Assembly (NCBI GenBank): GCA_031761405.1
Contig: JASEVX010000003.1
Location: 120,134,727 to 120,198,726, forward strand
Source: Serripes groenlandicus
Taxonomy: Eukaryota; Mollusca; Bivalvia; Cardiida; Cardiidae
Length of the DNA stretch: 64,000 nucleotides
Direction of reading: 5' to 3'
Part shown: piece by piece, positions 12,650 to 22,847 of the stretch
Position numbering within the stretch: position 1 is the first letter of the stretch
How the letters are laid out: each line of letters opens with the position of its first letter
Translations under genes and position numbers: made by a program
The notes under the pieces: model-generated
The model's database searches: none
What the model was told of the DNA's origin: nothing
What the model saw: only the letters and a program-made list of their open reading frames with translations

Positions 12650-13480
12650 CATTTTCCGAAAGGGTGGACGTTTACGGAGCTACGACAAATGGATTTTTGG
12701 CGCAAATCCTATTGCAGTAGAACTTTATTATCAGTTTTTAGGAAATATCTTTTTCACAAAAGCATCATGGCATATGGCTCAAATGACACTATCGTCCAAG
12801 CAAATAAAGCTATATTTTCTTCAAAAAATTGTTTGACAAAATTTGGAAGAGTATCTGTGAAAATCCTGTTGAAGATATTAGATAAGAAAATAGCGCCTAT
12901 ACTTAATTATGGTTGAGAAGCCAGGGGTTTTCATCCAGCAACGGCAATAGAGCGAGTGCATCTGTCATTTTGTAAATATATATTGGGAATGTCTAAGTAT
13001 TGTTCAAATGCATTTGTATACAACGAATTAGGGAGTTACCCTATGTATATAATGAGATACAAAAGACTACTTAAAACTGGTTTCGCATGCTTAAAATGTC
13101 TAACCATAGATACCGAAAGCAATGCTAAACGATGCAGTTACAGTGGATAGAGTCTTGGGCTAAATCAGTTAAAATATTATATAGTCATGGCTTTGGATAT
13201 GGTTGCTTTAACCAAGGTGCTACGAATGAGAACAAGTTTGTGCATGTATTCGTGTAACGAGGCCATGACATTTACACACAGAAACTACATGCTGATTTAA
13301 AAAGGTTATAATAAGCTCCGTTTTTGAAAGGTGATTATTATTTAATAATCTTCTTTCTATGCGTTTGTATGCTAACAGGTATACAGGTGGAGTTGCTTAT
13401 CCGTCTTATCGACGTCCCTGGTGTAACCATTGTTTTCCTCCTGAAAAATAACTATTTAAATTTATAAATAGTTTAGAAAT
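12650..13480 (+). pseudogene. LINE reverse transcriptase fragment, C-terminal part
   Basis: This is a relic of a non-LTR retrotransposon ORF2. In shifting frames one reads the post-catalytic RT region: a KIAPILNYG segment at about 12886-12914, a stop codon (TGA) where the family has a small residue, then GFHPATAIERVHLSFCKYILG and a NAFVYNELGSYP segment up to about 13045. After another break 'WAKSV', 'SHGFGY' and 'GATNENKF' follow (about 13155-13245). Such 'YGSEVWGF...IERVH' segments are typical of LINE ORF2 proteins widespread in invertebrates. The catalytic FADD box lies upstream and is missing. Several stops and frame changes show it is dead. Confidence 0.75.
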
Positions 13481-13907
13481 GCTAAATTAGACGTAGGCAA
13501 CTAATATGTATTTAGATGAAGCCATTAGAGCCCTTGTTTGAATATATTTAACCAAGCCTGTTTTTGGACAAATATCCTAAATTTCATATCAGTGGGGACT
13601 TTATAAAGTACATGTTCACATGCCCTGTAATTTGACATGACATTAAGTTTTACTGTTATTCAACAGTATGTATCTAATTAAGAATTACTTGCTTATTTCC
13701 AGGTGAAGAAATGGTATCCAGCCAGTGAGTCTGCAGCGTGTAACAGGATGGATATTTCTGAAATCTTTGTTGAGCAAAAGATAAGCACAGATAATGTTTG
13801 TAAGCTTTCAAAGTATGACTTTGACTGCTAAGGTTTAAGAGACGATAGTAAGATAGTTCAGCTGCGTACTGAATGTCTGAAGTATGTGGGAATTCAGCCA
13901 ACATTAA
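13481..13907. other. Unassigned, possible upstream remnant of the integrase-type fragment
   Basis: A splice-acceptor-like 'cttgcttatttccag' lies at about 13687-13702, but what follows carries stops in every frame. A minus-strand open frame at 13674-13940 has no recognised domain and looks like a chance frame. Confidence 0.3.
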
Positions 13908-14166
13908 GAAAACAACAATATGAGATACAGAAAGAGACAATTTAGTATTTTCTAGAAATTGGCTTCAGCTGTGCAGACATTTGCAAAATGTTTGGTGTAT
14001 CTGAAAGTACAATGTGTCAAAAAATGAGAATGTATGGTCTTAGTAACATGGAATTTTCTGACATATCAGAGGACTATTTGGATGACATAGTATCTAGTGC
14101 TATAAATGAATATCCAAATTGTGGGGAAACTATGCTAAGACCAATTATAATGCAACAAAATATTAA
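13908..14166 (+). pseudogene. Helix-turn-helix N-terminal fragment of an integrase-type transposon protein
   Basis: The plus-strand frame reads QYEIQKETI, a TAG stop, YFLEIGFSCADICKMFGVSE, then a region with SDISEDYLDDIV and EYPNCGETMLRPIIMQQNIK. This matches the N-terminal pattern of proteins with an HTH ('LLEIGFTCTDIAKMFGVS...') followed by an rve integrase domain, found in many animal mobile elements. The frame ends at AAG|GTGAGA, which could be a splice donor. No integrase core (D,D-35-E) follows. The in-frame TAG replacing an expected Glu/Gln and the lack of the catalytic domain indicate a dead fragment. The family match is from memory of the motif. Confidence 0.6.
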
Positions 14167-14278
14167 GGTGAGAATAATTTTCTTCACATGACATTACCTG
14201 TTATACCCCCACAAAAAATGTTTTGGGATATGCATAATAAGAGTGAGCTTTTCAGTTATTTGTGTATTATTTCCCAAA

Positions 14279-14612
14279 ACAAGAGGGCTAAGATGGCCCT
14301 AAATCAATCACCTGAGTGATAGTATAGTAGCAAATGTGTAATAGCCAATATCAGGGTAAATTTGATTAAGAGTGGAAATGAAACTGCAAGGAGTGGACAC
14401 TGTAAATGAAATAGGTTATCAGTAAAGGAAATTTGTAACAAGGCATTAACTCTTTGAACAATTTGAAAGAGCATCACCAAAGGAACATTCCTATGAAGGT
14501 TTGTTGATATCGGTCAAATGGTTTAGAAATAGATGTCTATGGAAGCTAAAAGTTCATGTTACCATTTTCTGATGCCGCCTAGTGGCTATCTTCTTTCGGC
14601 GATAGCTGATTA
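14279..14612 (+). repeat. Interspersed repeat, GGGCCATGATGGCCC family
   Basis: It starts 'aacaagagggctaagatggc' then 'cctaaatcaatcacctgagtgat', a diverged terminal palindrome. The body unit follows: 'tttgaaagagcatcaccaaa', 'ggaacattcc' and 'ttctgatgccgcctagtgg'. Non-coding. Confidence 0.65.
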
Positions 14613-15689
14613 AGGTGGGTTTTGACCTAGATGTTAAACAAATGATCTAGATTGTAGAGCAATCAAATGCTTTATTTAATTAATAATGTCGAAGAAATAA
14701 AGGAAATGAAACGTTTTGATTGGTTCATAGTTAAGTTGGCGATCCTACTAGCGGCACTAATAAGGTGAAGCTTTAAAATGAAATGTTCTGCATACTAACC
14801 TTTAATTGTTTTCCTTAATTATTTTTTGAAACATGAAAAGTTTTCAGTTATGTTTCGTCAAGTGAAATTTGTACACCTTTTGGGAGCCTCGCGTAATCTC
14901 CAGTCATGTTACGGGGCATTCTCGGCCTTGTTAATCTATTTATAGAAACTGAAGCTGGATGGAGATTACCGATTAGCCTTTGGTAAACACATAGATTATT
15001 GTTATGATTTAGTAGTTGATACTGGGATAAAGATATAAGCAAGTTGATTCCAACCTTTCCGTTTAGTATTTAATTATTTCTGAGAGTGTACATACTGTAC
15101 ACGTGGCACGTGGCACGTGGTTCTTAACAGATAAACAAAACACGCGCAAGCTACACACGATTACCGATTATATATCTTTTAAAGAACAATGTTATAATCG
15201 GACAATGTTCCAACTGGTTCACGATTTTAATGCATTACCAATTCAAGGAGCTGTCGAATTCTTAGATATACAACATAATTGCGCAAATTTTATAATTCAT
15301 AAAAAATTACTGATTTTGATTATTAACAATTCTATTCAATTCAATCCTTTACTGGCAAGTATCGACAAAATTTGTCTTTGGCCATTTACAAAGTGGAAGA
15401 ATATGGCTTAGACAAAAGAAAATACATATACAACTATACAATATATCAAATAAATAATATTTAGTATATATCAAATGAAAAAGGTACACAATATGTTAGG
15501 GAACAGCAACTAGCTTTATTACGTCATCGCGAATAGCATAACATTCCGAAATATATCTACATAGATTTATTAACAAAACCTTTCTGATATTCAAGTCAAA
15601 TAATATGCGCATGTTCCATTTTTTAGTGTTTTCTCATATTTATCGCCGTTTATCTTTTTTAAAGATTTTTCTTGTTCAACCTACCACTA
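14613..15689. other. No recognisable feature
   Basis: Short open frames at 14848-15042 (minus) and 15103-15411 (plus, 102 codons) have no domain I recognise, and both sit in ordinary AT-rich sequence. A triple 'gtggcacgtggcacgtgg' lies near 15104. Confidence 0.35.
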
Positions 15690-16630
15690 TGGCTTGAAGA
15701 AATTATGTACAGAGTCACTAAAGGTACGTTTCTGCTAAATTATCTTGAAATCAAACAAGAACTTTCATAAGAATTGAATTATAAAGTTTTGTCATTTTCC
15801 CCCTTTTCTGATGGCACCTGGCCCCCTTGGTTTTTCAACCCATCTTGAACACTTTATGTAGAGTGTCACTCAAGGAACATTTCTACCAAATTATCTTGGA
15901 ATCGAAAAGCTGATTCAGAGGAGAAGAATTTTAAAGTTTGGAGCATTTGTCTCCCTTTCTGATGCCGCAGTAACCAAAGTTCTACATATCATTTATATCT
16001 TTAAACAAATTTGAAAGAGGACCACCAAAGAAATGTTTATCTGAATTTTGGGTTGAAATTGGTCCAGTGGATAAGGAGATGTCATTTGAAGCTAAAAGTT
16101 CATTTTACCCCTTTTCTGATGCTGCCTGGTTGCTAAGTCTTTCAACTAATCAATATGACTTGAAAACAATTAGTAGAGGGTCACTTAAGAAACATTTTTG
16201 CTTAATTGTCTTGAAATCAGACAAGCACTATCATAAGAATGGAATTTTAAAAATTTGTCAGTTAGCCCCTTTTTTTTTATTCCGCGTGGCTGCCATGTTT
16301 TTAACCAATCAATATCGCTTGAACCAATTTTGTAGAGGGTCACCCGAGGAACATTTCTAACAAATAATATTTGAATCCGACAAGCGGATTCAGAGGAGAA
16401 GAAATTTAAAAATTGGACATTTTTTCTTTTTCTGATGCTGCAGCAACCAAAGTCCTCAATATAATTAAAATCTTTGAAAGAAGACCACCAAAGGAACATT
16501 CCTGTGAAGTTTGGCTGAAATTGGTCCAGTGGTTTAGTAGATGTTGTTTAAAGCTAAAAGGTATCGACCACGATAGACAGAGAGTGATCAGAATAGACTA
16601 CCTTGAGCCTTCGGCTCAGGTGATCTAAAA
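15690..16630 (+). repeat. Interspersed repeat with about five tandem 150-200 bp units
   Basis: Each unit repeats 'agagggtcacccaaggaaca', 'tttctaccaaattatcttgaaatc', 'agaggagaagaattttaaag' and 'cttttctgatgccgc'. The end carries 'ccttgagccttcggctcagg' then 'tgatct', a hairpin terminus. Open frames at 16067-16360, 16185-16499 and 16413-16628 are products of this repeat, not genes. Confidence 0.7.
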
Positions 16631-16714
16631 AGGTTTACTGTAGTTGCTGATTAGTTAATGGGAAAAATGATGGTAACAAATCGGGTTTTCTCACTATTTG
16701 AATCGGTTATTGCA

Positions 16715-17200
16715 GGGATCATGAATTAAAGATGAAAGTTTAGTTGCATTTTTTATATTTCTTTAATACTTTGATTGACGACATATTTCTTTTTCTAACA
16801 AACATATATTTATGAGACGCGTCTAACTATTTGGGGTCTTGATGCATCCGCACTGTCCCACCAGAGTTTTGACCAAAAAAATAAAATCAAAGCAAATTCA
16901 GAACACTAGATGCAATTCAAATGCATGATGTAGCCTGATTTAGCAATTTGGATCCTAATGCATATGCTTACAGTAAGGCTCACCAGACGAAAACATTGTG
17001 GCAAAAGAAGAAATAGCTTATAATGAACAATTACTCCTTTTGCCACAATGTTTTTGACTCTTTAACTAATAACATAGATGTATTCAATAATATTTGTTGA
17101 AAAACATTGTGGCAAAAAATGAAATTGCTTATCATAAGCAATTCTCCATTTGCCACTATGTTCACAAAAGTCGTTTTCTCCAGATGCGTCAAAATGCATT
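16715..17200. repeat. First copy of a diverged tandem duplication, with two palindromic MITE cores
   Basis: 'tgcagggatcatgaatta' (near 16712) and 'catttggggtctcgatgcat'-like sequence (near 16828) recur at about 17229 and 17377. Hairpin cores of the TTAA MITE family lie at 16989-17053 and 17098-17165: 'aacattgtggcaaaagaag' pairs with 'ctccttttgccacaatgtt'. Confidence 0.55.
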
Positions 17201-17224
17201 TAATCTATTGATCAAGGCAATAAA

Positions 17225-17615
17225 AAATATTGCAGGGATCATGAATTATAGTCGAAAGTGTAAATCTAATAAAACATAGTCAAAGAATAAAATTTTGCAT
17301 TTTACACATTTCTTTTATTGGTGACATCTTTCTATTTCTATCATACATGTATATATATATGAGCCATGTCTAAACATTTGGGGTCTCGATGCATCTGGGC
17401 ACATTGAAGACTTGGGTACATATATAAGTGCACCTACAGACACAAAACTGAAACGTCTGAAAGTGTAACCCCACTAGTTTTATGCCAATGAATTTAAATG
17501 ATGCCAAAGTGGATTCATTAAAAAAACTAATTTGCTAGACATGATTCATATGTAAATATGCCCAGTTAAGCCATTTGGCTTGTAATGCTTATGCATAAAG
17601 TAAAGGCATGTCAGA
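17225..17615. repeat. Second copy of the diverged tandem duplication
   Basis: It shares the order 'tgcagggatcatgaatta', 'ttctatttctatcatacatg', 'catttggggtctcgatgcat' and 'taatgcttatgcataaagta' with 16712-16990. The spacing is about 0.5 kb. Confidence 0.55.
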
Positions 17616-17750
17616 TGTTCTTATGAACTTTCAAGGAGATTGGATGAAAAAAGGTAGCCTCTAGACGTTTCACAATGTTATCTGAAATTTGACTTAATTT
17701 TCCAAGGCCTAATAAAACCTTGACCTCTGACAAGGTGACCCAAACAAGAG

Positions 17751-17935
17751 GGCCATGATGGCCCTGATTCGCTAACTTGAGGTATGCAATCACAATAACT
17801 CATGTTAATGTCAGTTTAGCTTATACAAGGGGCCCAAGAGGGCCAGTATCACTCTACTGTCTCAAGGCAAAATAACCCAAATCTGGATCTGCACTGCTTG
17901 TTAATAAATCACAGCAGAAAGTTTCAGTAAACTTC
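17751..17935 (+). repeat. Interspersed repeat, GGGCCATGATGGCCC family
   Basis: It starts 'aacaagagggccatgatggc' then 'cctgattcgctaacttgag'. A second palindromic phrase, 'aggggcccaagagggccag', lies near 17828. Non-coding. Confidence 0.65.
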
Positions 17936-17989
17936 TGAAAAACTGTCCATTTGGATCAAAAGCATTAATGCAGACATGTATATCGTTAC

Positions 17990-18115
17990 ATGTTAGTTTG
18001 TTTGGTGTTTTATGCCGCTTTCAAGGATTTTTCTGTTGTTTCCTGGGTAAGTTTCCAGTACTACTGGACAATTTATCCTTACACCAACGAGTCAGTTGTA
18101 ATACTAAGGAAGGAA
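17990..18115. repeat. SINE tail-like module
   Basis: 'gtgttttatgccgctttcaa' and 'caacgagtcagttgtaat' match the modules at 42355-42450 and, inverted, SINE bodies at 1795 and 10572. The short frame 17990-18196 is not credited. Confidence 0.4.
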
Positions 18116-18654
18116 AGAAAGCCATTAGTATATCGACACAATAAAACACAAGGATTGGTTGTCCTGTATAAACGAGCTGTGCTTCAGGATATCTAATCTT
18201 AGTTCAAGTATATCACGAATTAGATGCGACTGCACAGCTATATTATTGAATATCGATGTACAGTATTTTTCAAAAGTTTTTTTAAACCTATGATTGACGG
18301 ACTGTACAGCGTCAACTAAGAAGGCCAAATACTAGAATTTTGTTCAGCATGCCTCAACTATAAATTGATGTACAGGTCACATCAGTGGGACTAGAATTCT
18401 CAGTATGGCAACAGGATGTACATAGTTATAGGCCTGTATAGTCTTGTGTCAATTGAACTGTTGCATGAGTACATACTGACGTCTATATAATATTAGTAAT
18501 TTAAATTGTTATGTATTCATCAAACAATAAGACCATTTAACACAGAAAATAATATAGTTGATACAAAAGTAATATCATGGAGAACTAAAAGACATAGGGT
18601 TTTATAAAGTTACAACTCTAATTATTTGATAGTCAAGCACTTTTACTGACAACA
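18116..18654. other. No recognisable feature
   Basis: AT-rich sequence. No gene, RNA or clear repeat was seen. Confidence 0.35.
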
Positions 18655-18800
18655 CAGAGCTCTAGATAAGGGTCGTTTTGCATGTTCTGAAATCCTTATT
18701 TGATCATCTAACCCTATTGTGTAGGTACTCAAAAGAATTGTCTCAATGAGACTATTCGTTTGAGTACCCACATTATAGGGTAAGTTGGATAATATGATAC
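18655..18800. mobile_element. Hairpin element, copy 1
   Basis: 'aaccctattgtgtaggtact' at about 18710 pairs with 'agtacccacattatagggt' ending near 18782, around a short loop. The preceding 'ctagataaggg' phrase also precedes the second copy at 21655, so the two belong to one family. Confidence 0.55.
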
Positions 18801-19500
18801 AATAAAACATGTGGGGAAAAGAGATGTATCTGTACCTCCGACAGCATACTTATTCTCAAGCACTTTCAAGGCAAAAAAAGTATTTTTTTAAAGTCCCTTA
18901 AAAGTTCAAACACTTTTCAAATTTGTACAGACCCTTACCTTACATGTTATGGTTTGAGACAGTCAAGCTCAAGAAATAAAATGATAAATAAGGGAACAAG
19001 TTGGACCTTGTGAACCCTGTCAAGTTAGTATACTTTTTGCCTAAATTGAGTTGGTTGATCCTTCATCAAAATGGCACTGGTCTAATAGTCCACACAAATA
19101 ATTGTTTAAACATAATCTACAAGAAGAATATTAGGACTCTAAGTATTACTATAGCTGCTACTTTTTCCCCACCCGTTTGAAATCCCTATTGAACTTGTAC
19201 CCTTACAACAACCTTATTATACACATTCATAGTGTAACAGACGAGCAGCATTTCAAGTTAATGGGGTAAAATAACTATTGTCTGCAAGACTGCATAATTG
19301 CAATTAAAATATTTCTAAAGTTGAAAAGTAATAATCAAAATAAATCACATGTTACAGAAAAACTGAGATATATTGTAAACTCATATGACATACATTTATT
19401 CAGAACTGTCATGAGCTGTCATTTCATGTCCGCTTTTATTAAACTAGCTCAGAAAAAAATGTTATTTCAGTCTTTGGCAAGCCTAATGACATTTTTCTGA
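18801..19500. other. No recognisable feature
   Basis: AT-rich sequence with no supported gene. Confidence 0.35.
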
Positions 19501-19502
19501 CT

Positions 19503-19710
19503 TCTAGACGCCTCTGCAGCAGACAACTTTTTAAAACATTGTGACAAAAGGAGATACTGCTCAAAACGAGCAATTTCTCCATGTGTCACAATGTTTTCAA
19601 CTTTTTTTCAGTAATCATACCATCATTTATAGAGATTATTCCTATTTTTGCCTAAATGTTTACAAAGTCGTCTGCTGCAGATTTCCTGTATCTTGGAAAG
19701 GGTTTAGAAA
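19503..19710. mobile_element. Palindromic MITE of the TTAA family
   Basis: 'gacgcctctgcagcagac' (near 19507) and 'gtcgtctgctgcaga' (near 19668) form the subterminal inverted repeat. The core 'aacattgtgacaaaaggaga' pairs with 'tttctccatgtgtcacaatg'. The right end 'ggaaagggttta' is a decayed GGGAAAGGGTTAA. Confidence 0.65.
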
Positions 19711-20151
19711 ACATGAAATAGTTCTAGATTAAACTGAACATTTTGTAATAAGATTAAATATTACTTGTGAATAAGTGAACTATATGAAAAGAAAAAAACA
19801 AACATGAAAAATGACCAAATACATCCTCAAACAGACAATAATCTTTATGTAAACAAAAATTTACTCAATTATAAGTATAGACACACTGAAATGTTTTTCA
19901 ATAGAAATTAACTTGGATGCATACTGCAACAATGACTTGCTACAACTGATCCTCTTGGAAATTTGCAAATTTCTGGAATCTTTGAAATAATGTCAAAAAA
20001 TCTTTTTAGATTAATCAGTTAATTTTATGTTATACATTTTCACAAATTACAAATAGAGTAGTTTAAATATGTTGCGATGGCAAATTAGGCTGTTATGTTT
20101 ACTGCAGATGTGTTTCCTTAAACGATGGAAGTTGGTAGTTCACATGTTCAT
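19711..20151. other. No recognisable feature
   Basis: AT-rich. It lies immediately downstream of the terminal HECT exon on the minus strand and may hold its 3' untranslated region. No clear polyadenylation site was chosen. Confidence 0.3.
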
Positions 20152-20426
20152 TTAATATAAATGCAGTAACATCAAGCCATAATAAGTATTTCTGAAAGCT
20201 AAGTCATACATTTCAAAGAGAACATTTCGTTTTGGAACTGACACACTATTTGTCGGTCGAGGTAATAACAGTCTGTTTATGCATGTATTTGAAGTTGGCA
20301 AAAATTAAATACTGTATTCAACAAATGATATCGAGGGAGATATGCCAAATCCGAGACTTGGCTCTGCATCTGCTCCAGTGATAAACTGCAAAACTTCATG
20401 TATTGACACCCCTTCTCGTCTTGCAC
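20152..20426 (-). pseudogene. Terminal exon of HECT E3 ubiquitin ligase (G2E3-like), broken by an in-frame stop
   Basis: The exon starts after an acceptor (ATATTTTCAG|GTGC, minus strand) in phase 1. It reads VSIHEVLQFITGADAEPSLG, then a segment with ISPSISFVEYSI. A TAA stop follows at 20307-20305, then FLPTSNTCINRLLLPRP and MYDLAFRNTYYGLM before a stop at 20154-20152. The LPxxNTCxNxLxLP motif holds the catalytic cysteine of HECT ligases, which forms the ubiquitin thioester. The 'ITGADxEPxLGF...PSI.F' stretch before it and a C-terminal 'F.NTYFGL' are characteristic of the G2E3-like group. All of it lies in one frame except for the single TAA. It is the last piece of the minus-strand locus whose other exons lie at 21911, 32730 and 35756. 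Confidence 0.8.
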
Positions 20427-20589
20427 CTGAAAATATATTTCAGAAACAATAGCATGAAACACTATTGGAAACATAGTTTATTTTTTTCAGACACCTGTTT
20501 TAAATTAATTGTTTTTGAACATGTGACCATGGAGCCAAATGATGCAATGTGCAGACTGGGACCAATAGCTTAAGTTCGGAACGTATCAT

Positions 20590-21010
20590 TTAACAAGAGG
20601 GCCATGATGGCCCTGGATCGCTCAGCTGAGTTATGCAATATGATTTGTAATGCGACCAGGTAAACTTATACAAGAGGCCCAGAGTCAAGTATAGCTCCAC
20701 TTGTCACAATGCAAATAATCCAATCAATGTTGTCTGTCTTTTGTCAAATTAATATGACATGAGACAACTGATAGGTCTGTTTCAGATAAGAAGATTTCAA
20801 AGTTTTTCCTATATCTCTCTATGTAAAACAAACGACCCCAGGGGCAGGGCCAAATTTGACAGGAGCATAATTTGAACAATCTTGGAAGAGGACCACTAGA
20901 CAATACTACATACCAAATATCTAAGCTATCGGCGATTTGGTTTCAGACAAGAAGATTTTCAAAGTGTCCCTATAAATCTCATATACATCCATATAGGGCT
21001 ATAGACATAA
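20590..21010 (+). repeat. Interspersed repeat, GGGCCATGATGGCCC family
   Basis: It starts 'aacaagagggccatgatggc' then 'cctggatcgctcagctgag'. Body phrases are 'gaggcccagagtcaagtata' and 'tcttggaagaggaccacta'. The open frame 20872-21147 overlaps this repeat and is not credited. Confidence 0.65.
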
Positions 21011-21654
21011 TATTTCTTAGCAAGACAAGTAGACAGTTGAAGCTTGGGTTATGGCGAACTGTGAATAACTGTCACTGTTTAGAAAGGCTAATCTTGAAAT
21101 TTATAAACCAACTCCAAATGAAGGTCCAGTACTTTCCATTGATCTAGGTTCGTGTTTTAACATTTTTCCTTATGGGCAGTTTCTTTTTCCTGTTTAATAG
21201 TATATATACATGTGTTTTTAAACTTTTTAGGACCATAATATTTACATGTTTCTTGTTCTTCTGAACCTAAGAAGTACAATTAATTAATGAACATGTAAGA
21301 GTAAACTTTCTGTCCATAACATATAATAGGAAACTACATGTTTATATTATATTTTTGATAGTTCATACAAGTGGGCCTTATAGTGGCTTCTGAACACACA
21401 TTTCATAATCTACAGGTAAAAATGTATTTCACACTACATTGTATTTCTTAATAAAGTACAAGTCTAAAACTACTTTGAAGTATAGTGCTTTTAGTAAAGT
21501 ATATATAAGCTGTACACCATGCTCAAAAGGCATTTAAATAAATTTTGATACAATTATCCCATTTCCACTTTTATCAAATATTCTGATGTATGAAGAATTT
21601 TATGTTTAAAGGGAAGGTTTCAAATAAATTTGGCATGTTTGATCCTACGGAGCT
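21011..21654. other. No recognisable feature
   Basis: AT-rich sequence inside the proposed HECT locus (intron). No exon was found. Confidence 0.35.
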
Positions 21655-21766
21655 GACTAGATAAGGGAAATTTTTCATATTCTAAAACCCTTATTTGACA
21701 CTCAAACCCTATGTTGTGGGTACTCAAAATAAATGTCTCACCCACAACATAGGGTTTGATTAATTA
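21655..21766. mobile_element. Hairpin element, copy 2, abutting a HECT exon
   Basis: 'caaaccctatgttgtgggta' (near 21702) pairs almost perfectly with 'cccacaacatagggtttg' (to about 21759), with loop 'ctcaaaataaatgtct'. The preceding 'ctagataaggg' and 'cttatttgacactcaaac' resemble copy 1 at 18655. On the minus strand the HECT frame runs straight into this hairpin after ENLALF. Confidence 0.6.
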
Positions 21767-21911
21767 AGAAGAGAGCTAAATTCTCAAATCTACTCCTGTT
21801 TGACCTAACTTCATTAAAATCTGTGACTAGAAGACTCATCAATCGTCTGAAGGTAAACCGGACATTACTTGGTCTCAGGAGATGTAGAAACATCTTGAAA
21901 CTGTTTGTGAT
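21766..21911 (-). pseudogene. HECT-domain exon of the G2E3-like ligase, cut by a hairpin element
   Basis: After a strong polypyrimidine acceptor (TTGTTTTGCAG, minus strand) the frame reads FKMFLHLLRPSNVRFTFRRL, then MSLLVTDFNEVRSNRSRFEN and LALF. In G2E3-like HECT ligases the segment shortly before the 'ITG..EP.LGF' motif has the form 'LL.P.F.E.GSNR...E...F..YL'. The match here is the FNEVRSNRSRFEN part. The frame then enters the hairpin element at about 21766 with no obvious splice donor before it. Its order and strand fit the terminal exon at 20426. The assignment rests on motif memory and is less certain than for the terminal exon. Confidence 0.55.
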
Positions 21912-22000
21912 CTGCAAAACAAAACAAAAAAGTTTAAACTGATCACTAGTTGTACTAAAGCTAAAGTGGCAAGCACTATCCAAACTGCAGTAGTATCTTT

Positions 22001-22057
22001 ACCTTTTCCCACTTATAAATGCATTTAAATGCATCTGCAGCAGACAACTTTTGAAAC
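22001..22057. mobile_element. Remnant of palindromic TTAA-family MITE
   Basis: 'accttttcccacttataaat' and 'gcatctgcagcagacaactt' match the left end and subterminal motif of the family. The hairpin core is missing because the next repeat starts at 22058. Confidence 0.5.
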
Positions 22058-22690
22058 AAGAGTGCCATGATGGCCCTTGATCGCTCACCTGATTTATGTG
22101 ATTTGTCATATCAACCAAACAGTCAATCATAATAACTCATTTTGGTGGCCATGTTTTTGCGACCAATGAACATGACTTGAACAAATCTTGTAGAGTGTCA
22201 CCCAAGGAACATTTCTGCAAAATTATTTGAAAATCAGCCAAATAGTTTTGGAGGAGATTTTTTTTAAATTTTTCACTAAAGCCAATATAAGGCTCATAAT
22301 CAATAGGGGTCATCTACTGGTAACCCACAGCCACCATGTATGAGGGCCATGTGTGCAGGCAATGTCAAGTTACCATTCGGACAAGCTTTTCGTGTCTTTG
22401 ACCAGATGACCTCAAAATCAATAGGGGTCATCTACTGGTCACCCCCAGCTTCCATGTCAAGTTTGAGGGCCATGGATTCAGGCATTGTCAAGTTATCACT
22501 CGGACAAGCTTTACGCGTTCAATGTCACTGTGACCTTTGACCTCAAAATCAATAGGGGTCATCTATTGGTCACTCCCAGCCTCCATGTCAAGTTCAAGGG
22601 CCATGGGTGCAGTCATTTTCAAGTTATTACTCGGACAAGTCTTTCGTGTTCAATGTCACTGATATTAGTTGTAAAATTTTGCAATAGCCT
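22056..22690 (+). repeat. GGGCCATGATGGCCC-family repeat plus three 120-bp tandem units
   Basis: It starts 'acaagagtgccatgatggcc' then 'cttgatcgctcacctga'. From about 22295 the unit 'aaaatcaataggggtcatct' + 'actggtcacccccagc' + 'ccatgtcaagtttgagggcc' recurs at about 22298, 22417 and 22546. Open frames 22340-22540 and 22485-22796 are repeat products. Confidence 0.7.
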
Positions 22691-22847
22691 AACCACAAGG
22701 CTTTACCATATTTCTTGTTTTGTATGGACTATAATCCAATGTGAAATCCATGGACAGTCTCAGATAAATATTACAGAAAATGTGTATCTAGTATGATATA
22801 AATAAGTTTGGATTGTAGACAGTTTAAGTTGCAACCCAGCAAGCAAG

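Noticed and set aside
15103..15411. 102-codon plus-strand open frame
   Set aside because: No domain, no splice sites and low-complexity AT-rich codons. Length is within chance for a 64-kb window.
16067..16628. Open frames of 71-104 codons on both strands
   Set aside because: They lie wholly inside tandem units of the interspersed repeat.
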